In this document: positions 22,611 to 31,909 of the stretch, piece by piece
Layout of the letters: every line of letters begins with the position of its first letter
Numbering within the stretch: the stretch's first letter is position 1
Origin: Lachnospiraceae bacterium
GTDB lineage: Bacteria; Bacillota; Clostridia; Lachnospirales; Lachnospiraceae
Assembly: GCA_016294075.1 (NCBI GenBank)
Contig: JAEDCQ010000013.1
Span: 1-46,161, forward strand
DNA length: 46,161 nucleotides
Reading direction: 5' to 3'
Translations under genes and position numbers: made by a program
Notes under the pieces: generated by a model
Told to the model about the DNA's origin: nothing
Seen by the model: only the letters and a program-made list of their open reading frames with translations
Databases searched by the model: none

Positions 22611-23291
22611 TTATGTAGTAAGCACATGAAATACCTCTTTTCCGTTTTCCTCCGGCAGCTGCATTTCATCTAAAAGCTCTAATTTACTTACACTTACTTC
22701 ATATGCAACTCTGCGCATCACCTCTTCATCACTGATTTTTTTCATATATTCACGACTTTGGATTCTTCCCCAGATAGCGCATCTTGCGCCTACCGAAAAA
22801 TGACTTGCAAATCTTGCATTTCTCCCCCAGCAGATACAAGGAATATAATCCGACTTGCCATATGGGCGGTTTACTGCAATTAACAAATCCGCAATTTCCC
22901 GTCCGAGCGGTGTTTTTCGATAAATAGGCTCCTTGCAGATAAAACCGTCAAGATAAATCTGATTTGATTTTGCACTCTCTTCTACCTGTTCAATAAATTC
23001 TACCTCTCTTGCAAAAACCGAAAGTATAAGACGGTTTTTCTTTTCTTCATGACGGTTATAAGAGCGGAACTGTCCCGTTACCGAAATCATACAGCCCTTG
23101 TAATCTTCTTCCACATTTATCAATCGTTCTGATATCATGACCGGAATAACATCCGAAGAATCGCTTAACCTTTCTACTTCTACATCAACCATGTAAAAGC
23201 CTTCTCCAAAAATTTCGTGACTGTATGTAAAGTCACTCACAATTGTACCCATTACTACTACCTGATTGTTTTCAATTAACTTATCTGTCAT
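22611..23291 (-). CDS. Tandem OB-fold single-stranded DNA-binding protein
   Basis: A 226-aa SSB-like protein with two OB folds. The first (about 8-100) contains VVVMGTIVSDFTYSHE, FYMVDVEVERL and ISVTGQFRSY; the second (about 113-205) contains YLDGFICKEPIYRKTPLGREIADLLIAVNRP and YIPCICWGRNARFAS, close to the SSB consensus. It lacks the acidic C-terminal tip of canonical SSB, so it is more likely an accessory or primosomal form; the main ssb should be elsewhere. The ATG at 23291 has a GGGAG site. A 9-bp perfect dyad lies just upstream. Confidence 0.75.
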   Translation of the reverse strand: MTDKLIENNQVVVMGTIVSDFTYSHEIFGEGFYMVDVEVERLSDSSDVIPVMISERLINVEEDYKGCMISVTGQFRSYNRHEEKKNRLILSVFAREVEFIEQVEESAKSNQIYLDGFICKEPIYRKTPLGREIADLLIAVNRPYGKSDYIPCICWGRNARFASHFSVGARCAIWGRIQSREYMKKISDEEVMRRVAYEVSVSKLELLDEMQLPEENGKEVFHVLTT

Positions 23292-23306
23292 TTTGTTCTC
23301 CCTTTC

Positions 23307-23327
23307 TTTGGATACTCTGTATCCAAA
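23307..23327. promoter_or_regulatory. 9-bp perfect dyad upstream of the SSB-like gene
   Basis: TTTGGATAC (23307-23315) and GTATCCAAA (23319-23327) flank a 3-bp spacer, immediately upstream of the ribosome site. It is either a protein operator or an mRNA hairpin able to affect translation. Confidence 0.5.
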
Positions 23328-23512
23328 CCATAGAATTTTTTCCTCCAATAATACGGCAGGCAATCCTGACCGACGTTTGGTTTATGTATTATCATTTTAT
23401 GAATCCGAATGAAAAATAGAAGCTTTTGTTATCGCAGGAATCCCGGAATTACAGCATTTTCCGAATATCTGTGCTATTTTTTATTATTTTAAATGATACA
23501 TTTTGAGAATTA

Positions 23513-23541
23513 TTGCGTTCTAAAAAAGATAGTGCTATACT
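23513..23541 (+). promoter_or_regulatory. typA promoter
   Basis: TTGCGT (23513-23518) and TATACT (23536-23541) with 17-nt spacing, about 45 nt upstream of the typA start. Confidence 0.7.
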
Positions 23542-23580
23542 AAATTGGTTTTTGAATTGATTAAAGATAAGAGGTTTTAT

Positions 23581-25413
23581 ATGAAACAAAAAAGAGAAGA
23601 CATTCGTAATATCGCTATTATTGCTCATGTCGACCACGGTAAAACAACATTGGTTGACGAACTGTTAAAACAAAGTGGTGTATTTCGCGCCAATCAGGAA
23701 GTAGCCGAACGTGTTATGGACTCAAACGATATTGAAAGAGAACGTGGTATCACCATCCTTTCAAAAAATACCGCCGTAACCTATAAGAATACAAAAATCA
23801 ATATTATTGATACTCCGGGGCATGCCGATTTTGGCGGCGAAGTAGAACGTGTCCTTAAAATGGTAAACGGTGTTATTCTTGTTGTTGATGCCTTTGAAGG
23901 AGCAATGCCGCAGACAAAATTTGTATTAAAGAAAGCATTGGAATTAAAACTGCCTGTTATCGTATGCATCAACAAGATTGACCGTCCGGAAGCACGTCCC
24001 GCAGAAGTTGTCGATGAGGTTCTTGAATTATTCATTGACCTTGAAGCAAATGAAGAACAGTTAGACTGCCCGTTTGTATATGCTTCCGCGAAATCCGGTG
24101 TTGCATCCTTAGACCCTGATAAGCCCGGAAAAGACATGGTTCCGCTTTTTGACACTATTTTAGATTACATTCCGGCACCTGTCGGTGACCCGGATGCTGC
24201 AACACAGGTGTTAATTTCTACCATTGATTACAACGAATATGTCGGAAGAATCGGTGTCGGAAAAGTTGATAACGGAGTCATCAAGGTAAATCAGGAAGTC
24301 GTCATGGTCAACCATCACGAACCAGATAAGATGCGCAAAGTAAAGATATCCAAGTTGTATGAATTTGACGGTTTAAATAAGGTTGAGGTTTCCAGTGCTT
24401 CCATTGGTTCCATCGTTGCCATCTCCGGTATTACGGATATTCATATCGGTGATACACTCTGCTCTCCGGAAAATCCGGAAGCAATTCCATTCCAGAAAAT
24501 ATCTGAACCGACAATCGCCATGAACTTTATGGTAAATGACTCTCCGCTCGCCGGACAGGAGGGAAAATACGTTACCAGCCGCCATATCCGTGAAAGACTG
24601 TTCCGTGAGCTGAATACAGATGTATCTTTACGTGTAGAAGAGACCGAATCTACCGATGTATTTAAGGTATCCGGCCGCGGCGAGCTTCATCTATCCGTTT
24701 TAATTGAAAATATGCGTCGTGAGGGATTTGAATTTGCTGTTTCAAAAGCAGAGGTGCTTTACAAGACAAATGAACGGAATCAGAAATTAGAGCCGATGGA
24801 ATTGGCTTATATTGATGTTCCGGAAGAATTCTCCGGTTCCGTTATCCAGAAATTATCCAGCCGTAAAGGCGAACTGCAGGGTATGACTTCTATCAGCGGC
24901 GGATACACAAGACTGGAGTTCTGTATACCTTCCCGTGGTTTGATCGGATATCGCGGGGAATTTATGACGGACACAAAAGGAAACGGTATTTTAAATACCA
25001 TTTTTGACGGCTACGGACCATATAAAGGTGATATGATGTATCGAAAACAGGGCTCCCTGATTGCCTTTGAAGCCGGTGAAGCAATTACCTACGGCTTATA
25101 TAATGCACAGGAAAGAGGAACCTTATTTATAGGACCGGGTGAAAAGGTGTATGCCGGAATGGTAGTCGGCCAGACAGGAAAAACAGAAGATATTGAAATC
25201 AATGTATGTAAGAAAAAGCAACTTACCAATACACGTTCTTCCAGCGCGGATGAAGCACTGCGTTTAACACCTCCGAAAATCCTGAGCCTTGAGCAGGCAC
25301 TTGAATTTATCGATACGGATGAGCTGTTGGAAATAACTCCTGTCAGTCTGCGTATCCGTAAAAAGATATTGGACCCGACACTTCGCAAGCGTGCGAACAT
25401 GAATCGCGGGTAA
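23581..25413 (+). CDS. typA: GTP-binding protein TypA/BipA
   Basis: A 610-aa translational GTPase. G1 AHVDHGKTT (about residue 14), G2 RGITI, G3 DTPGHADFGGEV, G4 NKID and G5 SAK are intact. The EF-Tu domain 2, EF-G III/V-like domains and the BipA C-terminal domain follow. It binds the ribosome and assists 50S assembly under stress. The ATG at 23581 has a GAGG site; an earlier in-frame ATG at 23545 is rejected because no ribosome site precedes it. It ends at a bidirectional terminator shared with mgtE. Confidence 0.96.
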   Translation: MKQKREDIRNIAIIAHVDHGKTTLVDELLKQSGVFRANQEVAERVMDSNDIERERGITILSKNTAVTYKNTKINIIDTPGHADFGGEVERVLKMVNGVILVVDAFEGAMPQTKFVLKKALELKLPVIVCINKIDRPEARPAEVVDEVLELFIDLEANEEQLDCPFVYASAKSGVASLDPDKPGKDMVPLFDTILDYIPAPVGDPDAATQVLISTIDYNEYVGRIGVGKVDNGVIKVNQEVVMVNHHEPDKMRKVKISKLYEFDGLNKVEVSSASIGSIVAISGITDIHIGDTLCSPENPEAIPFQKISEPTIAMNFMVNDSPLAGQEGKYVTSRHIRERLFRELNTDVSLRVEETESTDVFKVSGRGELHLSVLIENMRREGFEFAVSKAEVLYKTNERNQKLEPMELAYIDVPEEFSGSVIQKLSSRKGELQGMTSISGGYTRLEFCIPSRGLIGYRGEFMTDTKGNGILNTIFDGYGPYKGDMMYRKQGSLIAFEAGEAITYGLYNAQERGTLFIGPGEKVYAGMVVGQTGKTEDIEINVCKKKQLTNTRSSSADEALRLTPPKILSLEQALEFIDTDELLEITPVSLRIRKKILDPTLRKRANMNRG

Positions 25414-25436
25414 GTATTCGTATTATACACAATACA

Positions 25437-25477
25437 AAAGACTATTGCAAAACAAATCTGCAATAGTCTTTCTTTTT
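25437..25477. terminator. Bidirectional terminator between typA and mgtE
   Basis: A 13-bp perfect stem (25437-25449 with 25459-25471) is followed by CTTTTTG on the plus strand and TTTTG on the minus strand. Confidence 0.88.
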
Positions 25478-25506
25478 GTTATATATACACAAATATCATA
25501 TGTTAT

Positions 25507-26856
25507 TTATAGATGTAATAACAACGTAGCCACCTCAAAATATATTAAAAGTGCAATTGCATCCACAATTGTTGTGATAAACGGGCTCGCCATAACGGCA
25601 GGGTCAAATCCGATTTTCTTTGCACACATAGGCAGCACACATCCCACAATTTTGGCAATCACAACCACCGAAACCAATGTCAGACATACCACCAAAGCGA
25701 CGGAAAAACTTACCCTGTCCAAAAGCATTAATTTTGCAAAGTTCGCTACTCCAAGAGTAATACCGCATAATACTGCAACCCGTATTTCCTTAAAAACTAC
25801 CTTGGGCAAATCCCGGAACTCAATTTCATTCAGAGATAAACCACGAATAATCGTTACGCTTGCCTGTCCTCCGGCATTACCGGCTGTATCCATCAGCATC
25901 GGAATAAATGCCGTCAATATCACATATATACTGAGTGCACTTTCAAAAGAAGCTATAATTTTACCTGTAAATGTTGCAGATATCATCAAAAGAAGCAACC
26001 ACGGAATACGCTTCTTCCATGTTTCCCATACTGTTGTTTTCATATACGGTTTATCTGTCGGAACAATAGCTGCCATCTTTTCGATATCTTCTGTTGCTTC
26101 CTGTTCCATAATATCCACAACATCATCGACCGTGATAATACCGACAAGCCGATTCTCATTGTCAACAACAGGCATCGCCGTAAAGTCATATTTTTTAAAT
26201 TGTCTTGCTACTTCCTCCTGATCCATCAGAGTCGTTAAGGAAATAACATTTTCATGCATGATATCGCCGATTATTTCATCCGGCGGGCTTAATAATAAGT
26301 ACCGTAAAGCTACTGTACCAAGTAATGTCCTTCTGCTGTCCAATACATAACAGATATTAATTGTTTCACTATCCAGACCAACATTCCGAATACGCTGGAT
26401 TGCCTGCTCTACTGTCAGGTTTTCTTTTAAATCCACGTATTCCACTGTCATGATGCTTCCCGCTGAATCCTCCGGATAACGAAGAAGCTGGTTAATATCC
26501 CTGCGTGTTTCCGGACTTGCTGCCGCCAACAGCTTTTTAACAATATTGGCCGGCATTTCCTCTAATAAGTCTGTTGCATCATCCGCCATCAGGTTGTCGA
26601 TAATATCTGCGGCATCCCTTTCTGACAGGGAAATGATAACATACTGCTGACTTTCTACTTCCATATAAGAAAAAACGTCCGCAGCCATGTCCTTTGGAAG
26701 AATACGGAAGATTTTTAACATCTCCTTCTCTTCCATTTCTTCTAAAATTGCAGCAATATCCGCTTCGTTCATTTCCGTTAGCCGCTGGCGAAGCACGGTA
26801 TACTGCTTGCTCTCAAGTAATTCTAAGATTTCGTTTAATTCCTTGATTTCATCCAT
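25507..26856 (-). CDS. mgtE: Magnesium transporter MgtE
   Basis: A 449-aa MgtE-type Mg2+ channel. The N-terminal helical domain (about 1-130) ends in LRYPEDSAGSIMT, two CBS domains follow (about 135-255, with DVVDIMEQEATEDIEKMA at their end), then five TM helices from about 285. The conserved DTAGNAGGQASVTIIRGL loop is present. It is gated by cytosolic Mg2+. The start at 26856 has a GAAGGAG site that lies inside an overlapping upstream ORF. No M-box riboswitch is recognisable in its leader. Confidence 0.95.
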   Translation of the reverse strand: MDEIKELNEILELLESKQYTVLRQRLTEMNEADIAAILEEMEEKEMLKIFRILPKDMAADVFSYMEVESQQYVIISLSERDAADIIDNLMADDATDLLEEMPANIVKKLLAAASPETRRDINQLLRYPEDSAGSIMTVEYVDLKENLTVEQAIQRIRNVGLDSETINICYVLDSRRTLLGTVALRYLLLSPPDEIIGDIMHENVISLTTLMDQEEVARQFKKYDFTAMPVVDNENRLVGIITVDDVVDIMEQEATEDIEKMAAIVPTDKPYMKTTVWETWKKRIPWLLLLMISATFTGKIIASFESALSIYVILTAFIPMLMDTAGNAGGQASVTIIRGLSLNEIEFRDLPKVVFKEIRVAVLCGITLGVANFAKLMLLDRVSFSVALVVCLTLVSVVVIAKIVGCVLPMCAKKIGFDPAVMASPFITTIVDAIALLIYFEVATLLLHL

Positions 26857-26942
26857 AGCAATTCTCCTTCAGTTGTGATTTTTGCATAACTTCGCCCAGG
26901 CACGGGAACGTCACTACTACTGCCTATATGACTATTCTGCAT
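26835..26942 (-). CDS. 35-codon upstream ORF overlapping the mgtE start
   Basis: The ATG at 26942 is preceded by AAAGGTGG. The 35 codons begin MQNSHIGSSSDVPVPGR and end out of frame 22 nt inside mgtE. The mgtE ribosome site lies within it. A PVP proline motif is present, as in Mg2+-responsive leader peptides such as mgtL. Translation of this ORF would cover the mgtE start region, so it could control mgtE. Coding status rests on the ribosome site and position only. Confidence 0.4.
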   Translation of the reverse strand: MQNSHIGSSSDVPVPGRSYAKITTEGELLWMKSRN

Positions 26943-27016
26943 AAAACCACCACCTTTCCGATTGCTACGTGTCATAATTCCTTAATCATATTACAAAAAT
27001 GGCTTTTTTTTGTCAA

Positions 27017-27640
27017 TTATATTGCCATATAAATCTGCTCTTTTTCAGTTATAACAGCTCTGCCGTTTGTAACTTCCGTCATTTTTTTCACAATACGTTC
27101 TTTCTGCATAAGAGGAACTGCTATTGTGATTACAACATCTGCGGCATACTCTTCATTCAGTATGGGGAGTTCTTCTCCGGCAATCTGATACTTAAGCTTG
27201 CCAAGCATATTATAATCGGTTTTAAGAAGTATCACACACATTGGTGTCATGGTACAGATGCATGCCTGTTTTAGTGCTTCCTGTGTTGCCTGTGTATATG
27301 CACGCACCAATCCGCCCGTTCCGAGTAAAACACCACCGAAATACCTTGTCACGACCGCCACAACATTGCGCAGTTCATTATTCTGCAGTACCTCTAACAT
27401 TGGTTTCCCCGCCGTTCCGGAAGGTTCACCGTCATCACTGCATCGCACCGTTTCTCCGTTTTCTCCAATAATATATGCAAAGCAGTTATGTCTTGCGTCC
27501 CAATACTGCTTTTTCAGGCTTTCAATATAAGCAAGTGCCTCTTCTTCTGTTTCTACTTGTTTTATTTTTCCCAGAAAGCGTGATTTTTTTTCAACGATCT
27601 CACTTTCACCGAAATTTTTTATTGTTCGATATATCTGCAT
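27017..27640 (-). CDS. YigZ/IMPACT family protein
   Basis: A 207-aa protein of the UPF0029/YigZ family. The N-terminal IMPACT domain holds KKSRFLGKI, DARHNCFAYIIG, SDDGEPSGTAGKPML and RYFGGVLLGTGGLVRAY; a C-terminal ferredoxin-like domain follows (about 135-205). Family function is uncertain; the fold suggests RNA or ribosome-related binding. The ATG at 27640 follows an AGGA site; an upstream in-frame ATG at 27706 would add 22 basic residues not seen in the family. Confidence 0.9.
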   Translation of the reverse strand: MQIYRTIKNFGESEIVEKKSRFLGKIKQVETEEEALAYIESLKKQYWDARHNCFAYIIGENGETVRCSDDGEPSGTAGKPMLEVLQNNELRNVVAVVTRYFGGVLLGTGGLVRAYTQATQEALKQACICTMTPMCVILLKTDYNMLGKLKYQIAGEELPILNEEYAADVVITIAVPLMQKERIVKKMTEVTNGRAVITEKEQIYMAI

Positions 27641-27775
27641 AGCATTTGTCCTATATATTTTTTTCGTGTAAATGTTTATCCTGTAAATAGAATTAACTCT
27701 TTTCAATTAATAGTAACACACAAAGGCATAAATGTATAAGATTTTGTTAAGAATTCTTAATAAATAAGAAAATCC

Positions 27776-27815
27776 TTTATTTACCTATTCTTTTTTGCTA
27801 TAATCGAGTAGGTAA
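27776..27815 (+). promoter_or_regulatory. PBP1A promoter flanked by a small dyad
   Basis: TATAAT (27799-27804) has a weak TTTATT (27776-27781) 17 nt upstream. TTACCTA (27781-27787) and TAGGTAA (27809-27815) form an inverted repeat around the -10 box, a possible operator. Confidence 0.5.
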
Positions 27816-27853
27816 TGCCAAAAAAGCCATACAAATATAAGGAGGCATCATTT

Positions 27854-30568
27854 ATGAATTATGGCAAGAAGGGTATTAGGGCAAAACAGCAGGCCGTCAG
27901 TTCCAAAGGTGGAAAATGGGGTCGCAAAATTGCTCTTATTATATTAAAATTATCGCTTGTTTTTATATTGGTAGTCGGTATTATCGGCGCCAGTGCAGCA
28001 TTCGGTGTTTTCAAAGGAATTATAGATACATCCCCTGATATTTCCAATATTGATGTATCTCCTACCGGTTTTTCTACCTTTATATATAACAGTGAAGGAA
28101 AACAGACGGCAAAATTAGTCGCAGCCGATTCCAACCGTATTCCGGTGACAATGGATCAGATTCCGAGTAATCTTGCACATGCATTTGTAGCTATCGAGGA
28201 CGAACGTTTTTATAACCATAACGGTATTGACATTCAGGGTATTTTCCGTGCTGCAGTGGTCGGTATCAAAAACAAATTCCATTTTTCTCAGGGTGCAAGT
28301 ACCATTACCCAGCAGTTATTAAAGAATAATGTATTTACGGGATGGACGGACGAAAGCCAGATTGAACGTATCAAACGTAAAATTCAGGAACAATACTTAG
28401 CTTTAGAGCTTGAAAAGGTCATGAGCAAGGATAAGATTCTGGAAAATTATATGAATACCATCAACCTTGGGCAGAATACCCTCGGTGTTCAGGCCGCTTC
28501 TCATCGTTATTTTAATAAAAATGTATACGAATTGAACCTTTCTGAATGTGCTGTTATTGCAGGTATCACGCAGAATCCTTCCAAGTATAATCCGATTTCA
28601 CATCCGGATAAAAATGCGGAACGCCGGGAGAAAGTATTAAGCAACATGTTGGAGCAGGGATATATTTCCCAGGCAGAATATAATGAAGCGATTAACGATG
28701 ATGTATATTCCCGTATCCAGAGTACAAATGAAAAAACAACGGATACAAACATAAATTCTTACTTCGACGATGCGGTTACCGATGCTGTTTATGAAGATTT
28801 GTTAGCAGCAGGCTATAATGACACACAGGCATATACTCTGCTTTACAGTGGCGGTTTATCCATTTATTCCACGCAGGACCCGAATATTCAGGCAATCTGT
28901 GACGAAGTATTCTCAAACGAGGAGAATTATCCTTCCAGCGTAAAATGGCAGTTGACCTACACTCTGTCTGTTACGAAGGCCAATGGGGAAACCGAGAATC
29001 ATAGTACTGAAATGTATCGACAGTATTTTAAACAGTTCAATTCACGTTTTAATATGCTTTATGATTCACAGGATGAGGCATACGCCGCTATTGAGGAATA
29101 TCAAAATGCCGTACTTGGTGAAGGTGATGAGATTCTTGCAGAAAGCATTACTCTTACACCTCAGCCTCAGATATCCCTGACAATCGAAGACCAATCCACC
29201 GGATATATCGTTGCCATGATTGGCGGACGCGGTGCAAAGGAAGCAAGCCGAACCTTAAACCGTGCTACTTCCACTGTAAGACAGCCCGGTTCTACCTTCA
29301 AGGTGCTCTCAACATATGCACCGGGTATTGACAGTGCCGGTCTTACACTTGCTACTGTATTTAACGATGCACCGTTTAATTATGTTGACGGCAGACCTGT
29401 TTCCAACTGGTACAGCACCGGATACCGGGGTATCAATACAGTACGTACCGCTATAAAGGATTCGATGAATATTATTGCGGTAAAAGCGCTAACGCAGATT
29501 ACTCCTCAGCTTGGTTATGATTATCTGAACAACTTCGGATTTACAACTCTGGAATCTGCAAAAGAAGTAAATGGTCAGATTTTCTCCGATATACAGCAGT
29601 CACTAGCGCTTGGCGGTATTACAAACGGTGTCACCAATCTTGAGCTGAATGCTGCTTATGCTGCCATTGCAAATAACGGAACATATATTAAACCAAAACT
29701 GTATACAAAGGTTGTAGACCATGACGGTAATGTAATATTGGATAACACCGCTCCCGAAGCACATCAGGTAATTCAGGAAACAACAGCGTATTTATTAACG
29801 GATGCAATGATTGATGTTGTTACCTCCGGTACGGGTGGAAGCGTAAACTTCGGCGGTATGCCGATTGCCGGTAAAACCGGTACGACTTCCGATTACAATG
29901 ATGTATGGTTCAGCGGTTATACTCCATATTACACTGCAACTACATGGGCAGGCTATGATAATAATACAAAGCTGTCTTCTACTGCTGAAAAAAATCTCGC
30001 CAAAACTCTGTGGCGTGCCGTGATGAGCCGTATTCATGAGGAACTGCCGTCAAAATCCTTTAATGTACCAAGCGGCATAGTAACAGCTACCGTCTGTTCC
30101 CGTTCCGGCAAGCTTCCGATTGCAGGCTTATGTGATGCAACCTTAATCACTGAGCATTTTGCGGAGGGAACTGTTCCGGAGACAACCTGTGATGTTCATT
30201 ACCAAGGTGTTTTATGTGCCTACAGCGGACTTCCGGCATGTGCTGATTGTCCGTTTAAACAGGAAGGTATATTTGAGCTTCCTCTTCAGGAACATCCGTC
30301 CCTGCTTTCAGGCTCTAACACCCTGACAACAACAGACCCGAATGCTGTAACGGATCCTGCAACGCAGATTACCGATCCGAATGCAGCCGTTACAGACCCT
30401 ACTATATTACAACAGACAAGGCAATGTCCCCACACGCAGGCATTTTTTGCAGACCCGAATTATGAAGCAATTATTGCACAACAGCAGGCAGAGATGCAAC
30501 AGCGTGCATTAGCTGCTCAGGCTGCAGCGGAAGCTGCCGTAGCACAAGCCGAAGCACAGGCGAATTAA
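27854..30568 (+). CDS. Class A penicillin-binding protein (PBP1A type)
   Basis: A 904-aa bifunctional peptidoglycan synthase. One TM anchor lies at about 25-53. The GT51 glycosyltransferase domain shows EDERFYNH (catalytic E115), GASTITQQLLKN and RKIQEQYLALELE. The transpeptidase domain has SxxK at S480, SMN and KTGTTSDYNDVW (K674). After it comes a cysteine-containing segment (about 730-785) with CAYSGLPACADC, and a Thr/Asp/Pro then Ala/Gln-rich tail. The ATG at 27854 follows AAGGAGG; an ATG at 27815 lies too close to the promoter. It builds and cross-links cell wall. Confidence 0.95.
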   Translation: MNYGKKGIRAKQQAVSSKGGKWGRKIALIILKLSLVFILVVGIIGASAAFGVFKGIIDTSPDISNIDVSPTGFSTFIYNSEGKQTAKLVAADSNRIPVTMDQIPSNLAHAFVAIEDERFYNHNGIDIQGIFRAAVVGIKNKFHFSQGASTITQQLLKNNVFTGWTDESQIERIKRKIQEQYLALELEKVMSKDKILENYMNTINLGQNTLGVQAASHRYFNKNVYELNLSECAVIAGITQNPSKYNPISHPDKNAERREKVLSNMLEQGYISQAEYNEAINDDVYSRIQSTNEKTTDTNINSYFDDAVTDAVYEDLLAAGYNDTQAYTLLYSGGLSIYSTQDPNIQAICDEVFSNEENYPSSVKWQLTYTLSVTKANGETENHSTEMYRQYFKQFNSRFNMLYDSQDEAYAAIEEYQNAVLGEGDEILAESITLTPQPQISLTIEDQSTGYIVAMIGGRGAKEASRTLNRATSTVRQPGSTFKVLSTYAPGIDSAGLTLATVFNDAPFNYVDGRPVSNWYSTGYRGINTVRTAIKDSMNIIAVKALTQITPQLGYDYLNNFGFTTLESAKEVNGQIFSDIQQSLALGGITNGVTNLELNAAYAAIANNGTYIKPKLYTKVVDHDGNVILDNTAPEAHQVIQETTAYLLTDAMIDVVTSGTGGSVNFGGMPIAGKTGTTSDYNDVWFSGYTPYYTATTWAGYDNNTKLSSTAEKNLAKTLWRAVMSRIHEELPSKSFNVPSGIVTATVCSRSGKLPIAGLCDATLITEHFAEGTVPETTCDVHYQGVLCAYSGLPACADCPFKQEGIFELPLQEHPSLLSGSNTLTTTDPNAVTDPATQITDPNAAVTDPTILQQTRQCPHTQAFFADPNYEAIIAQQQAEMQQRALAAQAAAEAAVAQAEAQAN

Positions 30569-30583
30569 TAAAATACAGCTATA

Positions 30584-30620
30584 AAAAAAGCCGGTTCACT
30601 TAAAATGAACCGGCTTTTTT
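30584..30620. terminator. Bidirectional terminator after the PBP
   Basis: A 15-bp perfect stem (30584-30598 with 30606-30620, 7-nt loop) has A-tract and T-tract ends, so it works for both the PBP gene and the convergent zinc-ribbon gene. Confidence 0.92.
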
Positions 30621-30626
30621 ACTTTC

Positions 30627-31052
30627 TTATTCTTCTTCCGTGATTTCTGTTACAACAACCTCATTGACTTCCTTATCTTCTTCATCAAAATAAGTATCCT
30701 CTTCCATCTTCACGCCACATTTCGGGCAGAAAACACTTTCTTCCGGAACATCGCATCCACAGGCAGTACAATGTCTTGTTCCCTTTAATTCGGAAATTCT
30801 ACTTTCCAATTCTTCAATCATTTTTTCCGCATCCGCAATAGCTTCCATCTGTTCCGGAAACTCTTTTTGAGCATCTTCCTTATGAGCCTCGTAATACACA
30901 CGCCCAATTTCTTTATAATAACGCGAAATAGTGTTTTCATAAGAAACAATCTGTCCCTTGAGGCTTGCTATATCCGTAAAATTTTTGGCTTTATCTGCCA
31001 TCTCTTTGCTTTTAATCGATATGGTTTCACTGAAATTTTCCCAAAATGTCAT
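30627..31052 (-). CDS. Coiled-coil zinc-ribbon protein
   Basis: A 141-aa cytosolic protein. The N-terminal part contains an amphipathic stretch (FWENFSETISIKSKEMADKAKN) and a coiled coil (about 30-90). A zinc ribbon with CTACGCD and CPKCG (about 95-115) follows, then an acidic tail. Short proteins of this build are common in Lachnospiraceae; function unknown. A single-gene unit by its terminator. Confidence 0.65.
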   Translation of the reverse strand: MTFWENFSETISIKSKEMADKAKNFTDIASLKGQIVSYENTISRYYKEIGRVYYEAHKEDAQKEFPEQMEAIADAEKMIEELESRISELKGTRHCTACGCDVPEESVFCPKCGVKMEEDTYFDEEDKEVNEVVVTEITEEE

Positions 31053-31131
31053 GTCCGTTACCTCCGTTAAAATTTGATTTCCTTTTTCCTAGTGTTTTTT
31101 AGTATACGCTATTTTCTTATGAAAAACAACA

Positions 31132-31161
31132 TTGACAAACAAATTGTGTCTGTGATATTAT
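31132..31161 (+). promoter_or_regulatory. tRNA-Thr promoter
   Basis: TTGACA (31132-31137) and TATTAT (31156-31161), 18-nt spacing, about 20 nt upstream of the tRNA. Confidence 0.75.
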
Positions 31162-31181
31162 AGCATTCGTGAGTTACAAAT

Positions 31182-31254
31182 GCTGATGTAGCACAGTCGG
31201 TAGTGCGTCGCATTGGTAGTGCGGAGGTCACGGGTTCGATTCCCGTCATCAGCT
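31182..31254 (+). tRNA. tRNA-Thr (anticodon GGT)
   Basis: A full cloverleaf: acceptor GCTGATG/CATCAGC, D arm GCAC/GTGC, anticodon stem TCGCA/TGCGG around loop TTGGTAG, T arm ACGGG/CCCGT. The CCA end is not encoded. It stands alone with its own promoter and terminator. Confidence 0.95.
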
Positions 31255-31256
31255 TC

Positions 31257-31289
31257 AAAGAATCCTTGAAAAAGGATTCTTTTTTTACG
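31257..31289 (+). terminator. tRNA-Thr terminator
   Basis: AAAGAATCC (31257-31265) pairs with GGATTCTTT (31274-31282), followed by further T. The T tract reaches the tetR stop codon of the convergent gene. Confidence 0.85.
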
Positions 31290-31896
31290 CCCCAAGTTCT
31301 CTGCATATTCCCAAATAAAGCTGTTGCTTCATTTCTTCAATTCTGCAGTTTTCTCCTGAAAGATTTGTATCTGTATACATGGAAAACGCAATTATTTTAG
31401 AAAATACGGACACTTCCATGTAATTCTTTGAGAAGCTGTTCCCTAAAACGCCTTCCTTTATTCCTTCATCCACTAAATATGATATGACCCGCATCGGATG
31501 TGAATTTTTTGCTTCCACATCATTAATCAGTTCCGCACATAATTCCTTATAAACGCCTTCTTCACTAATCATATTCAGATATCGAAAAATGCACGCTCTC
31601 TGCTTGATTTTCTCTTCAAGCTCTTTTAGCATAATCATAAATTTTCCTTTAAAGGAAGTTTCTTTTTTCATCTCCGCTAAAATATGCGTTACCATAATAT
31701 ATGAAGAATATGACACTGCTTTTACAATCATCTCCTCTTTACTTGAGAAGTATTCATAAGTCGTTCCTTTACCGATTCCTGCTTTTGCTGAGACATCGGA
31801 AACTCTTAAGGTTCTGAAATCAGCCCCTTCTTCAACCAATTCCTGTACAGCTTTATAAATTGCCGTTACTTTATCATTCTTTTTTTCATCCCTCAT
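31285..31896 (-). CDS. TetR/AcrR-family repressor of the adjacent RND pump
   Basis: A 203-aa TetR-type regulator. The helix-turn-helix spans about 22-52 (LRVSDVSAKAGIGKGTTYEYFSSKEEM); a helical ligand domain follows. The ATG at 31896 has a GAGGTG site. It lies 13 bp after the RND pump gene, so the two are co-transcribed, and a TetR-type operator lies in front of the pump. Autoregulated repression of the pump is the likely arrangement; the inducer is unknown. Confidence 0.88.
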   Translation of the reverse strand: MRDEKKNDKVTAIYKAVQELVEEGADFRTLRVSDVSAKAGIGKGTTYEYFSSKEEMIVKAVSYSSYIMVTHILAEMKKETSFKGKFMIMLKELEEKIKQRACIFRYLNMISEEGVYKELCAELINDVEAKNSHPMRVISYLVDEGIKEGVLGNSFSKNYMEVSVFSKIIAFSMYTDTNLSGENCRIEEMKQQLYLGICRELGA

Positions 31897-31909
31897 AATT
31901 ATTGCACCT

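Noticed and set aside
26857..27016. M-box Mg2+ riboswitch before mgtE
   Set aside because: Too short and without the conserved M-box blocks; the upstream ORF explains the space better.
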